Assembly: GCA_025464645.1 (NCBI GenBank)
Contig: JAODGF010000039.1
Location: 1-5,821 of the forward strand
Direction of reading: 5' to 3'
DNA length: 5,821 nucleotides
DNA from: Methanosarcinales archaeon
GTDB lineage: Archaea > Halobacteriota > Syntropharchaeia > Alkanophagales > Methanospirareceae
Shown: one piece after another, positions 1 to 4,939 of the stretch
Layout: every line of letters starts with the position of its first letter
How positions within the stretch are numbered: position 1 is the stretch's first letter
Translations under genes and position numbers: made by a program
The notes under the pieces: model-generated
What the model was told of the DNA's origin: nothing
The model's input: only the letters and a program-made list of their open reading frames with translations
Databases searched by the model: none

Positions 1-6
1 TGACCG

Positions 7-36
7 AGCGAAGCGAAGCGAGGACACGAAGTGTCC
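7..36. repeat. Tandem AGCGA x3 followed by a short hairpin at the window edge
   Basis: AGCGA occurs three times in a row at 7-21. It is followed directly by a perfect 6-bp stem, GGACAC at 22-27 and GTGTCC at 31-36, around the loop GAA (UUC on the minus strand). This lies about 50 bases past the stop of the minus-strand PLD-like gene, so it could be part of a terminator or of a larger folded element cut by the window edge. There is no T-run after the stem on the minus strand, so a classical intrinsic terminator is not supported. The repeat and stem are seen directly; the role is unknown. Confidence 0.5.
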
Positions 37-83
37 GCAGAGGTACTGACTTGCCTAATAAACCACATATTAGCTGGAAACAA

Positions 84-1235
84 TTAAATGTTGTCATTAA
101 AAACCTCATCCAGTAATTTTGTTCTATATGATATATTCATTATTGTTTCGTAAACAATTGGCTCATGAAATTTCTTAAATCCTGATCGCTTACTTCGTTT
201 TAATTCTGTCATTACTGCCAGTTTCCAATAATCTTTTATACTATCAGAAAACTCAATTTTTTCTCTTCTATCAAAAATAACCCATCTTGCAACGTTTTGT
301 TTATTTGTGCGAAAGTGATCAACAAATACCACTACATCTTTTTCATAATCAGGTTCATATTCAAGTGGCAGTATCAGACCAATTGTAAAATCCGTTTTAG
401 ATTTGGATACAGATCCCCACTTATAACCTGGTGCTAAAATGTATCTTTGTCCGACGGTAATTGGTAGTGCTCTATTCTGTGTAATTGACATAACAAGCCT
501 CGGATCATCGCTTTTAAAACCAGTAAATTCAATAATTTCTTTAGCCAAATCAAAATAATCGTTTATCCACTCTCTATCCGGGGCTATTTTTCTGATACTT
601 TCAATCAATCGCCGGTGAGATTCCCTATAGCGTTTTATTATGTCTTGAACATCGGTTCCAATATCCACACAACTAGCCTTAACCGAAGGCGATTTTGACG
701 GGATCGGACTGTTGGATTTTTTTAACTCATCATAAGCGGGTGATGACTTAACTGAGGATATATACTTCTCTAAATCTTGAGGATTTATTGATTCGGATTC
801 TGCCCACAAATCAGAAAACCATTTTTGAAGTTCATCCACTTGTTCTTTTTCTTCAATCAAAACACCCATCTCCACTCGTCCTGTTATTCCTTTATTTGTA
901 AGATTAGATGACCCAATGAAAGCCTTGTCATCTGCTACAATAACCTTCGCATGAATATCTTTGTAATGATGGAGAGCGGATAAATTTCTCAAGATGAAAT
1001 TTTTGATACTTTGTCTTGCCTCTCTATTGTGAGAGCGTATCCACTCCTCAACATCTGTAACAAGACGCCAGGTATTCGCTAATCGGGTGATTCTATCAAA
1101 ATAATCTATCCCAATATAAGGACAAACAACAGACACAGATCTATTTCTCACGATTTCAGTTATGGCTTTATCAAAAGGAGATACGCCTCCCGTAGAGCTT
1201 CCTTTATCATGATATATTAATTGAATTCTATTCAT
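84..1235 (-). CDS. Phospholipase D-superfamily (single HKD) protein, possible nuclease
   Basis: This 383-residue protein has an N-terminal phospholipase D-like domain (about residues 1-150). A complete catalytic HxKx4D motif is visible as H95, K97 and D102, followed by the usual GSSN at 108-111. Only one HKD motif is present; single-HKD members such as Nuc and BfiI-type enzymes work as dimers, so a dimeric phosphodiesterase or nuclease is the likely role. The remainder (about 200-383), with a GxxYxxxPGYKWG-like stretch and many aromatic and charged residues, is not a domain I recognise. It might sense or bind a target. No signal peptide or membrane helix is seen, so it is probably cytoplasmic. 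The start at 1235 is preferred because AAGGGAT lies 8-10 bases upstream; an in-frame ATG at 1268 would add 11 residues but has no ribosome binding site. The gene is strikingly A+T-rich compared with the genes at the right of the window and stands alone, which fits horizontal acquisition. A defence role is possible but unproven. Confidence 0.85.
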   Translation of the reverse strand: MNRIQLIYHDKGSSTGGVSPFDKAITEIVRNRSVSVVCPYIGIDYFDRITRLANTWRLVTDVEEWIRSHNREARQSIKNFILRNLSALHHYKDIHAKVIVADDKAFIGSSNLTNKGITGRVEMGVLIEEKEQVDELQKWFSDLWAESESINPQDLEKYISSVKSSPAYDELKKSNSPIPSKSPSVKASCVDIGTDVQDIIKRYRESHRRLIESIRKIAPDREWINDYFDLAKEIIEFTGFKSDDPRLVMSITQNRALPITVGQRYILAPGYKWGSVSKSKTDFTIGLILPLEYEPDYEKDVVVFVDHFRTNKQNVARWVIFDRREKIEFSDSIKDYWKLAVMTELKRSKRSGFKKFHEPIVYETIMNISYRTKLLDEVFNDNI

Positions 1236-1243
1236 TTCATTAT

Positions 1244-1250
1244 ATCCCTT
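1244..1250 (-). promoter_or_regulatory. Ribosome binding site choosing the inner start of the PLD-like gene
   Basis: The minus strand reads AAGGGAT here, followed by ATAATGAA and then the ATG at 1235. No purine-rich match precedes the alternative ATG at 1268. This favours the shorter protein, although the spacing is slightly long. Confidence 0.45.
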
Positions 1251-1270
1251 TTTTACATTAATTGACATAT

Positions 1271-1285
1271 ATTACATAAAGCTAT
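1271..1285 (-). promoter_or_regulatory. Candidate TATA box for the PLD-like gene
   Basis: The minus strand reads ATAGCTTTATGTAAT, with a TATA-like TTTATGTA core at 1280-1273. An archaeal start about 25 bases downstream would fall near 1250, giving a short leader that keeps the ribosome binding site before the ATG at 1235. In such an A+T-rich stretch a match like this is easily found by chance, so it is only a suggestion. Confidence 0.22.
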
Positions 1286-1331
1286 AACTTCTATTTTTCC
1301 AGCGGCGTTTTGGGCGAGCCAATAATTTCAT

Positions 1332-1413
1332 ATAACGTTCCGAGCGTATCTGAAGTTCCCCGAAGGGAAATTGGCACAGTGCCGAAGGCATGAAGCCAGA
1401 TACGCTCTGTTAT
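1332..1413. repeat. Hairpin-rich palindromic element, attC-like in outline
   Basis: An 11-bp perfect inverted repeat (GAGCGTATCTG at 1342-1352, CAGATACGCTC at 1397-1407) is bounded by a second pair, ATAAC at 1332-1336 and GTTAT at 1409-1413. Between the arms are TTCCC-CGAA-GGGAA at 1356-1369 and two competing stems, GGCAC-A-GTGCC at 1373-1383 and TGCC-GAA-GGCA at 1380-1390. On the minus strand the first inner loop is UUCG closed by C-G, an especially stable tetraloop. The element begins 14 bases after the toxin stop. Read on the minus strand it ends in GTTATAT, six of seven positions of the integron R' consensus GTTRRRY. The opposite box CGATAAC fits RYYYAAC poorly, and the spacers are unequal (5 and 1 bases). 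It could be an atypical integron cassette site, a small transposon-like repeat, a structured RNA or a terminator-like structure. The pairing is certain; the identity is open. Confidence 0.7.
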
Positions 1414-1427
1414 CGGAAGTTGCATAT

Positions 1428-1760
1428 TTATTGCCGAAGGATAGATACTATCTCCTCAATTATCCGATCGATCTTTTCAGGTTTAAGATGACCAACTCGA
1501 TACAGGATGATATGACGATCTGCTGTGAATATGCGGTTAGGTCGCACATTACTTTTTCGCCTGAGCGTCCCGGTTTCAAAATCATTCGTGTCAATTAAAA
1601 CTGCGTATCTGTCTCTAATAGACTGACTGGTTATCTGGCAAAGAATCAAATCATCGCCTTCTAACTCTGCAATTACTAAAGCCGGTCGTCTTTTAGCTCG
1701 GGTTAAATCTGAGAAGGGGAAGGGAACGACCACTACATCTCCTTTTATAAATCTTTCCAT
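1428..1760 (-). CDS. MazF/PemK-family toxin, probable endoribonuclease
   Basis: The 110-residue product has the usual length and layout of MazF/PemK toxins, which fold as an SH3-like barrel and cut single-stranded RNA at short sequences to halt translation. Visible hallmarks are KGDVVVVPFPFSD at 6-18, RRPALV at 24-29 with the conserved arginine, and QITSQ at 42-46 with the conserved threonine. SNVRPNRIFTAD at 70-81 precedes a C-terminal helix with a hydrophobic face. The start at 1760 follows GAGGAGG seven bases upstream, and this site lies inside the antitoxin reading frame. The coding regions overlap by 16 bases, which suggests translational coupling with antitoxin made first. The partner is of the DUF2281-like class, not a classical MazE, a combination known in many bacteria and archaea. 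No truncation is seen, so the toxin is probably intact. Confidence 0.92.
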   Translation of the reverse strand: MERFIKGDVVVVPFPFSDLTRAKRRPALVIAELEGDDLILCQITSQSIRDRYAVLIDTNDFETGTLRRKSNVRPNRIFTADRHIILYRVGHLKPEKIDRIIEEIVSILRQ

Positions 1761-1939
1761 GCTTCATCCTCCTCAGACTTCAGCCAATCTTTTTTAAGAG
1801 ACGCTTCACTTGCTAATGCAAGTTCCATCTTTTGTTCCAAAGCCTTAGTCTCTAAAAATCGGATAAAATCCAGTATCTCCAAAAGATAGGGCTCAGGAAT
1901 ATTTTCTATCTCCTTGGCGATTAATTCTTTCACTTCCAT
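1745..1939 (-). CDS. DUF2281-like antitoxin partner of the MazF/PemK toxin
   Basis: This is a 64-residue acidic protein. Residues 1-34 form the typical pattern of small DUF2281/VapB-like antitoxins: a helical stretch with KEIENIPE followed by LLEILDFIRFLETK. The C-terminal part, ending KSEEDEAWKDL, is rich in acidic residues and tryptophan, as expected for the flexible segment that wraps around and blocks the toxin. There is no obvious DNA-binding domain, so control of the operon may lie with another factor, possibly the 50-residue protein encoded just upstream. The start at 1939 has GGAGGG eight bases upstream. Its 3' end overlaps the toxin start by 16 bases. The role as antitoxin comes from family pattern and position. 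Confidence 0.88.
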   Translation of the reverse strand: MEVKELIAKEIENIPEPYLLEILDFIRFLETKALEQKMELALASEASLKKDWLKSEEDEAWKDL

Positions 1940-1957
1940 TTTTCCATCCCTCCAATT

Positions 1958-2110
1958 TTATTTTATAATTCCCAAATTAAAAGCAATTTCCGATAACTCC
2001 GGTATATCCGCAGTATTGCATATATCACTCCAATTTGGCATTATATCCGCATTGCGTATATACATCCTTCTGGATGAACCACCTATCTCCTTGATTTTCC
2101 TTCTTTTCAT
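1958..2110 (-). CDS. Small hypothetical protein at the head of the toxin-antitoxin operon
   Basis: This 50-codon ORF begins MKRRKIKEIGGSSRRMY and ends NLGIIK. It has a very strong ribosome binding site (GGAGGAGGTG, seven bases before the ATG). Its stop lies 18 bases before the antitoxin start, so it probably belongs to the same transcript. The first 18 residues are strongly basic with an IGGS turn, faintly like the start of AbrB/SpoVT-type swapped-hairpin antitoxins, but the rest is too short and different for me to assign a family. The middle carries a short repeat, NADI and TADI, 13 residues apart, encoded by identical 10-base DNA repeats. It could be a DNA-binding regulator for the pair, a third operon component, or the remnant of a longer gene. 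The ATG overlaps the stop of the recombinase relic (ATGA). Translation is well supported by signals; function is unknown. Confidence 0.55.
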   Translation of the reverse strand: MKRRKIKEIGGSSRRMYIRNADIMPNWSDICNTADIPELSEIAFNLGIIK

Positions 2111-2117
2111 CCTTTTA

Positions 2118-2127
2118 CACCTCCTCC
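2118..2127 (-). promoter_or_regulatory. Strong ribosome binding site for the 50-residue ORF
   Basis: The minus strand reads GGAGGAGGTG, close to a full complement of the 16S rRNA 3' end, then TAAAAGG, then the ATG at 2110. It lies within the last codons of the recombinase relic. This is the main evidence that the short ORF is translated. Confidence 0.6.
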
Positions 2128-2162
2128 GTTCTCTTTCTCAAACAAATTATCTATATCCTTAT

Positions 2163-2187
2163 TACTCACGTGAGTATATATTTCTGT
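2163..2187 (-). promoter_or_regulatory. Candidate BRE/TATA promoter with overlapping palindrome for the toxin-antitoxin operon
   Basis: On the minus strand ACAGAAATATATA at 2187-2175 resembles an archaeal BRE plus TATA box. It abuts a perfect 14-base palindrome, TACTCACGTGAGTA, at 2163-2176. Transcription would start near 2150, about 40 bases before the small ORF. A palindrome over a TATA box is a sensible place for an autorepressor. However, the sequence also encodes the conserved YTHVS of the recombinase relic, so the match may simply reflect those codons. Confidence 0.3.
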
Positions 2188-2291
2188 CGTCTTCGAACTT
2201 TTGTGCCCTACATGAAGAACTTAGAGGAATGAAAAAGGAGAGATATTGAATTTTAAGAAATCGTGTTAAGTCAGATCCACATCATAGTTTT

Positions 2292-3719
2292 TCAGAATAG
2301 CTTCCCCCTATTCATTATCTCATTCGGGTCCAGAACCCGGAGGAACTTCTTCCAGACTTCAGCAAGATACCCTATTCTTTCCACTGTCGGCTCTATTATT
2401 CCCGCATAAGGTCTGAACCAACCATAGATTCCCAGGTCTAACAACTTGTGGAACTGCCTCTCATTATAATTCCTCAATTTCGCGCCGAATCCGGGGTCAC
2501 TTCCATCATAAAATATATCGAGTTCAAAATAACAGAGCTGCCCGTGAAAACTGTATATCGGGTCAATATAGAAATGAACGTGGTCCTTAGGTATCCCAAC
2601 CTCCAGCGCCGTCTTCTCGTGCACTTCATAGTATTTCGCAGCCAGCGTCAGCGGTCCGTACAGCCCGATGCAATGGTAATTCCCTCTACCTTTTATGCCG
2701 AATACCATACAGCTCTTTTCCGCACCGCCCAGGCTCTCATGCTCGAATGTAGTTGCGAACTCAGCCGGTAAATCCAGTACCTCCCCGCCACATTCTTTCA
2801 TGTACGCACGCACCAGCGTATCTTTCGCCTCGAAAACACCGTCCACACCTTCTACCAGCACACACAAGACGAACTTCGGCAGTTCCTCGTAAGGATAATC
2901 AAAAGTGCCGAAGATGCCTTTCAACCAGCTCTGGTTATCCACTAACCTGATACTCGCCGCTAATTCATCGTTCATCAAATTGTAAATGAGTTTCGTCGGC
3001 GTAGCGACATCGTCAAAACCAATGAAGTACTCTTTCCTGTTGTCATACAGCCGGTACAGCTTTGCCGTTAATTCGGTCACCACACCGCACGTGCCGGGAT
3101 GTGCGCAGAACATACCCGCAAAGTCCGGACCCACGCCGTACCGGAAATAAGGCATCCTGGAAAGCGCTCTTGAACCTGTTTTTAGCGTCTCGCCGTTCGG
3201 CAGAATCATCTCATACGAGATCGTGTGGTCGTGTCCGTCCGTAGCTGCTGTTTGATAGATTCCGCGTAAATAATAATTTACCAGTACGCTCACGGTAAGC
3301 GGTGCGTCTGGGAATGCAGGTCGCAACTTGTACTTTCGTGTCTGTTCCAGTAACATCCCAAACGTCACACCCGGCTCTACGGTCGCAGTCTTCATCTCGG
3401 GGTTTATCTCCAGGATGCGGTTCATCCGTGAGAGGTCTAATAAAATGCTACCGTCATGAACCGGGATAGTCAAGCCACGCACGTTTATTCCTGTGCTATA
3501 CGGAATCACCGGTATTTTATGCGTATTTGCAAGCATCAAAACCGCTCGCACTTCCTCTTTGTTCGCAGGTCGCACGACACAAGCCGGGTTCTTTGCGGGC
3601 ACAAAGTGCCAGTGCTGGTCTCTCGAATATGATGTGCATATTGCACGGTCGTCAGTCGCATTCTCTTCTCCTACTATCGCCTGTAGCTCCTTTACTAATC
3701 TTGAAACCATTTCATCCAT
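2292..3719 (-). CDS. FAD-linked dehydrogenase, VAO/PCMH/GlcD superfamily
   Basis: A 475-residue flavoprotein. The N-terminal FAD-binding PCMH-type domain spans about 40-220. PANKEEVRAVLMLAN at 51-65 opens it. PYSTGINVRG at 73-82 is the pyrophosphate loop, then GSILLDLSRMNRI at 90-102 and TVEPGVTFGMLLE at 113-125. SVLVNYYLRG at 144-153 with DGHDH at 161-165 resembles the SVLGN-LDRG-GDH stretch of vanillyl-alcohol oxidase and p-cresol methylhydroxylase more than classical GlcD. HPGTCGVVTE at 207-216 closes the domain. The C-terminal cap domain ends in the usual LDPNEIMNRGKLF. Such enzymes oxidise hydroxyacids, phenols or related small molecules; the substrate cannot be told here. It follows the iron-sulfur gene by 5 bases, so the two probably form one complex in which electrons leave FAD through the clusters. 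The start at 3719 is chosen because GAGGTGAT precedes it; an upstream ATG at 3740 would overlap the neighbour by 16 bases and lacks such a site. No signal peptide or membrane helix is seen. Confidence 0.88.
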   Translation of the reverse strand: MDEMVSRLVKELQAIVGEENATDDRAICTSYSRDQHWHFVPAKNPACVVRPANKEEVRAVLMLANTHKIPVIPYSTGINVRGLTIPVHDGSILLDLSRMNRILEINPEMKTATVEPGVTFGMLLEQTRKYKLRPAFPDAPLTVSVLVNYYLRGIYQTAATDGHDHTISYEMILPNGETLKTGSRALSRMPYFRYGVGPDFAGMFCAHPGTCGVVTELTAKLYRLYDNRKEYFIGFDDVATPTKLIYNLMNDELAASIRLVDNQSWLKGIFGTFDYPYEELPKFVLCVLVEGVDGVFEAKDTLVRAYMKECGGEVLDLPAEFATTFEHESLGGAEKSCMVFGIKGRGNYHCIGLYGPLTLAAKYYEVHEKTALEVGIPKDHVHFYIDPIYSFHGQLCYFELDIFYDGSDPGFGAKLRNYNERQFHKLLDLGIYGWFRPYAGIIEPTVERIGYLAEVWKKFLRVLDPNEIMNRGKLF

Positions 3720-3723
3720 CTTA

Positions 3724-3731
3724 ATCACCTC
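3724..3731 (-). promoter_or_regulatory. Ribosome binding site fixing the flavoprotein start
   Basis: GAGGTGAT lies on the minus strand four bases before the ATG at 3719 and contains the TGA stop of the iron-sulfur gene. This arrangement implies translational coupling and rules in favour of the inner start over the ATG at 3740. Confidence 0.75.
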
Positions 3732-4849
3732 TCTAAGCACCTATTTACAAGCTCCACAACATCATACACTTCTATTTCTTCTTTCTCCGCAGCTTCCTTC
3801 AAATTCCTTTTACAGAACGGGCATGCGCTCACAAGAGCTTCGGCACCCGCTTCTTTCGCCTCTTTCAGCCGTTCGGTAGCGCTCCATAATGCAAAGTCAT
3901 CGAATGCCGACTTCACACCGCCACCGGAGCCGCAACACCACGCTTGCTCCTTTTCGCGCTTCATCACTTTTATATCTGCTACTTCGCTCAGAACTGCTCT
4001 TGGCTCTTCATATATGCCCAAATCTCTGCCCAAATGGCATGGGTCGTGATAAGCCGCTTTTAAATCCTCCTTCTTCAGGTTCATATTTCCCTGTCGTAAT
4101 AGGAACTGTGTGGAATGCACTAATTCGACACCCATATCAGGATAATTCTTCTCGAACGTCTTCAGACAGCCGGGACATGTAAAAACAATAGTCTTTGCGC
4201 CGCTCCGCTTTATCTCTTCAACGTTGTGAGCCACAAGTTCCTTCGCCGCTTCTACCTGACCTGTTCTGATTAATACCGAGCCACAGCACCATTCCTCGTC
4301 CATTACCTGGTATTTTATCCCTATTTTATCGAAGATCTCAAGCATGGCATCTGCAATCTCCGGCACTCTATACCGGGCGGTACAACCAATATAATAGAGA
4401 ACGTCCGCATTCTCATCAGATGATTTCGCTTTGTATTCGTACTTCTCGCCATACGCATTCCTCGTTTCTTTTATCTTTTCCGCAATGTTCTTATGCACGT
4501 CGAGAATCCAGCCTTTACTTGCCAGCTCGTGCCGCATCGCTTCAAACAGGTCGGGTGCTCCCAGCTCCACACTTGTTATCTGCTTGCATTTCTCATAACA
4601 CGCGCCACATACCGTACAGGCATAGACAGCATTCAATAGCCCCTCAGAAGGTTCTGTTATCTCGCCTTCTAATATTGCCCGGAAAATCTCCATCTTGCCC
4701 GGTGCGTAAAATGCTTGATAACCATAAAACTGTCCACTGGGGCATAACGGCAACCACTCCTCCCGCGGATGGAAACTCGTGATACTGCATAGCTTACATT
4801 TCACACAGTGGTGAATCGCACTCAGAACCTCCTCTCTTTCCAGTTCCAT
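3725..4849 (-). CDS. Iron-sulfur oxidoreductase subunit with two CCG domains (HdrD/GlcF-like)
   Basis: A 374-residue soluble electron-transfer protein. The N-terminal ferredoxin part has an atypical first cluster site, C15-C18-C21 then C36-P, with 14 residues between the third and fourth cysteines. The second site is standard: C78, C81, C84, C88. Two complete CCG domains follow: C156, C188-C189, C225, C228 (spacing 31 and 35) and C271, C305-C306, C343, C346 (spacing 33 and 36). Both fit the CX31-39CCX35-36CXXC rule of HdrB/HdrD, GlcF, LutA and related subunits, where such motifs bind non-cubane 4Fe-4S clusters. No membrane helix is visible. Paired with the flavoprotein encoded 5 bases downstream, it most likely accepts electrons from FAD and hands them to a quinone, methanophenazine, thiol/disulfide or another carrier; which one cannot be told. 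The start at 4849 follows GGTGA ten bases upstream. It is not a true HdrD assignment: HdrE and other Hdr genes are not in view. Confidence 0.9.
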   Translation of the reverse strand: MELEREEVLSAIHHCVKCKLCSITSFHPREEWLPLCPSGQFYGYQAFYAPGKMEIFRAILEGEITEPSEGLLNAVYACTVCGACYEKCKQITSVELGAPDLFEAMRHELASKGWILDVHKNIAEKIKETRNAYGEKYEYKAKSSDENADVLYYIGCTARYRVPEIADAMLEIFDKIGIKYQVMDEEWCCGSVLIRTGQVEAAKELVAHNVEEIKRSGAKTIVFTCPGCLKTFEKNYPDMGVELVHSTQFLLRQGNMNLKKEDLKAAYHDPCHLGRDLGIYEEPRAVLSEVADIKVMKREKEQAWCCGSGGGVKSAFDDFALWSATERLKEAKEAGAEALVSACPFCKRNLKEAAEKEEIEVYDVVELVNRCLER

Positions 4850-4884
4850 ATCCTCTATCTCACCTTGCCTTCATGTTCATCCTT

Positions 4885-4894
4885 ATTCTATAAG
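4885..4894 (-). promoter_or_regulatory. Weak candidate TATA box before the iron-sulfur/flavoprotein pair
   Basis: In the 90-base gap after the kinase-like gene the minus strand reads CTTATAGAAT, about 40 bases before the ATG at 4849. That spacing would allow a short archaeal leader carrying the GGTGA site. The match is partial and the upstream BRE is weak, so read-through from the kinase-like gene is equally possible. No T-run terminator is visible in the gap on the minus strand. Confidence 0.22.
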
Positions 4895-4939
4895 TCATTT
4901 TCGTTTTTTCCTTCTTTGGCGTGGCACCGAAGAACTGTC

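Larger units (their letters stand above)
2107..2220 (-). pseudogene. 3' relic of a tyrosine recombinase/integrase
   Basis: The frame reads VLHVGHKSSKTTEIYTHVS followed by NKDIDNLFEKENGGGVKG and a stop. This is the typical C-terminal end of XerC/D-like tyrosine recombinases. GHKSSKTTEIYTH contains the conserved GH pair (third active-site histidine region) and the tyrosine nucleophile, here Y15 of the visible fragment. An in-frame TAA lies directly before the first codon and another is 11 codons further up, and upstream frames show no continuation of the catalytic domain (its R-HxxR part is missing). The fragment is therefore only 37 codons of a gene normally near 300. Its TGA overlaps the ATG of the small downstream ORF. 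It marks former integration activity at this place. An alternative is that the piece was carried in with the toxin-antitoxin genes from an intact integrase-adjacent locus. Confidence 0.8.

Noticed and set aside
1236..1268. Longer start for the PLD-like gene at 1268
   Set aside because: No purine-rich site precedes it, while AAGGGAT precedes the ATG at 1235. Not fully excluded, because leaderless starts exist in archaea.
1332..1413. Simple Rho-independent terminator for the toxin operon
   Set aside because: The pairing is far longer than needed and is not followed by a T-run on the minus strand; a terminator role may exist but does not explain the outer boxes.
1371..1598. Plus-strand 75-codon frame across the palindromic element and the toxin gene
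   Set aside because: It is antisense to a well-supported MazF/PemK gene, begins inside the hairpin element and has no recognisable family features.
1914..2249. Plus-strand 111-codon hydrophobic frame opposite the antitoxin start, small ORF and recombinase relic
   Set aside because: The minus strand shows strong ribosome binding sites and family motifs; the plus-strand product is only the A+T-rich complement, with no convincing start signal.
2221..2260. Extending the recombinase frame upstream by reading through the stop codons
   Set aside because: The interrupting codons are TAA, not the TAG or TGA that can be recoded, and the upstream residues do not resemble the recombinase catalytic domain in any frame.
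3720..3740. Longer start for the flavoprotein at 3740
   Set aside because: It would overlap the iron-sulfur gene by 16 bases and lacks a ribosome binding site, whereas GAGGTGAT directly precedes the ATG at 3719.
2448..4782. Several plus-strand frames opposite the flavoprotein and iron-sulfur genes
   Set aside because: They are shadows of strongly conserved minus-strand genes and show low-complexity composition typical of antisense frames.
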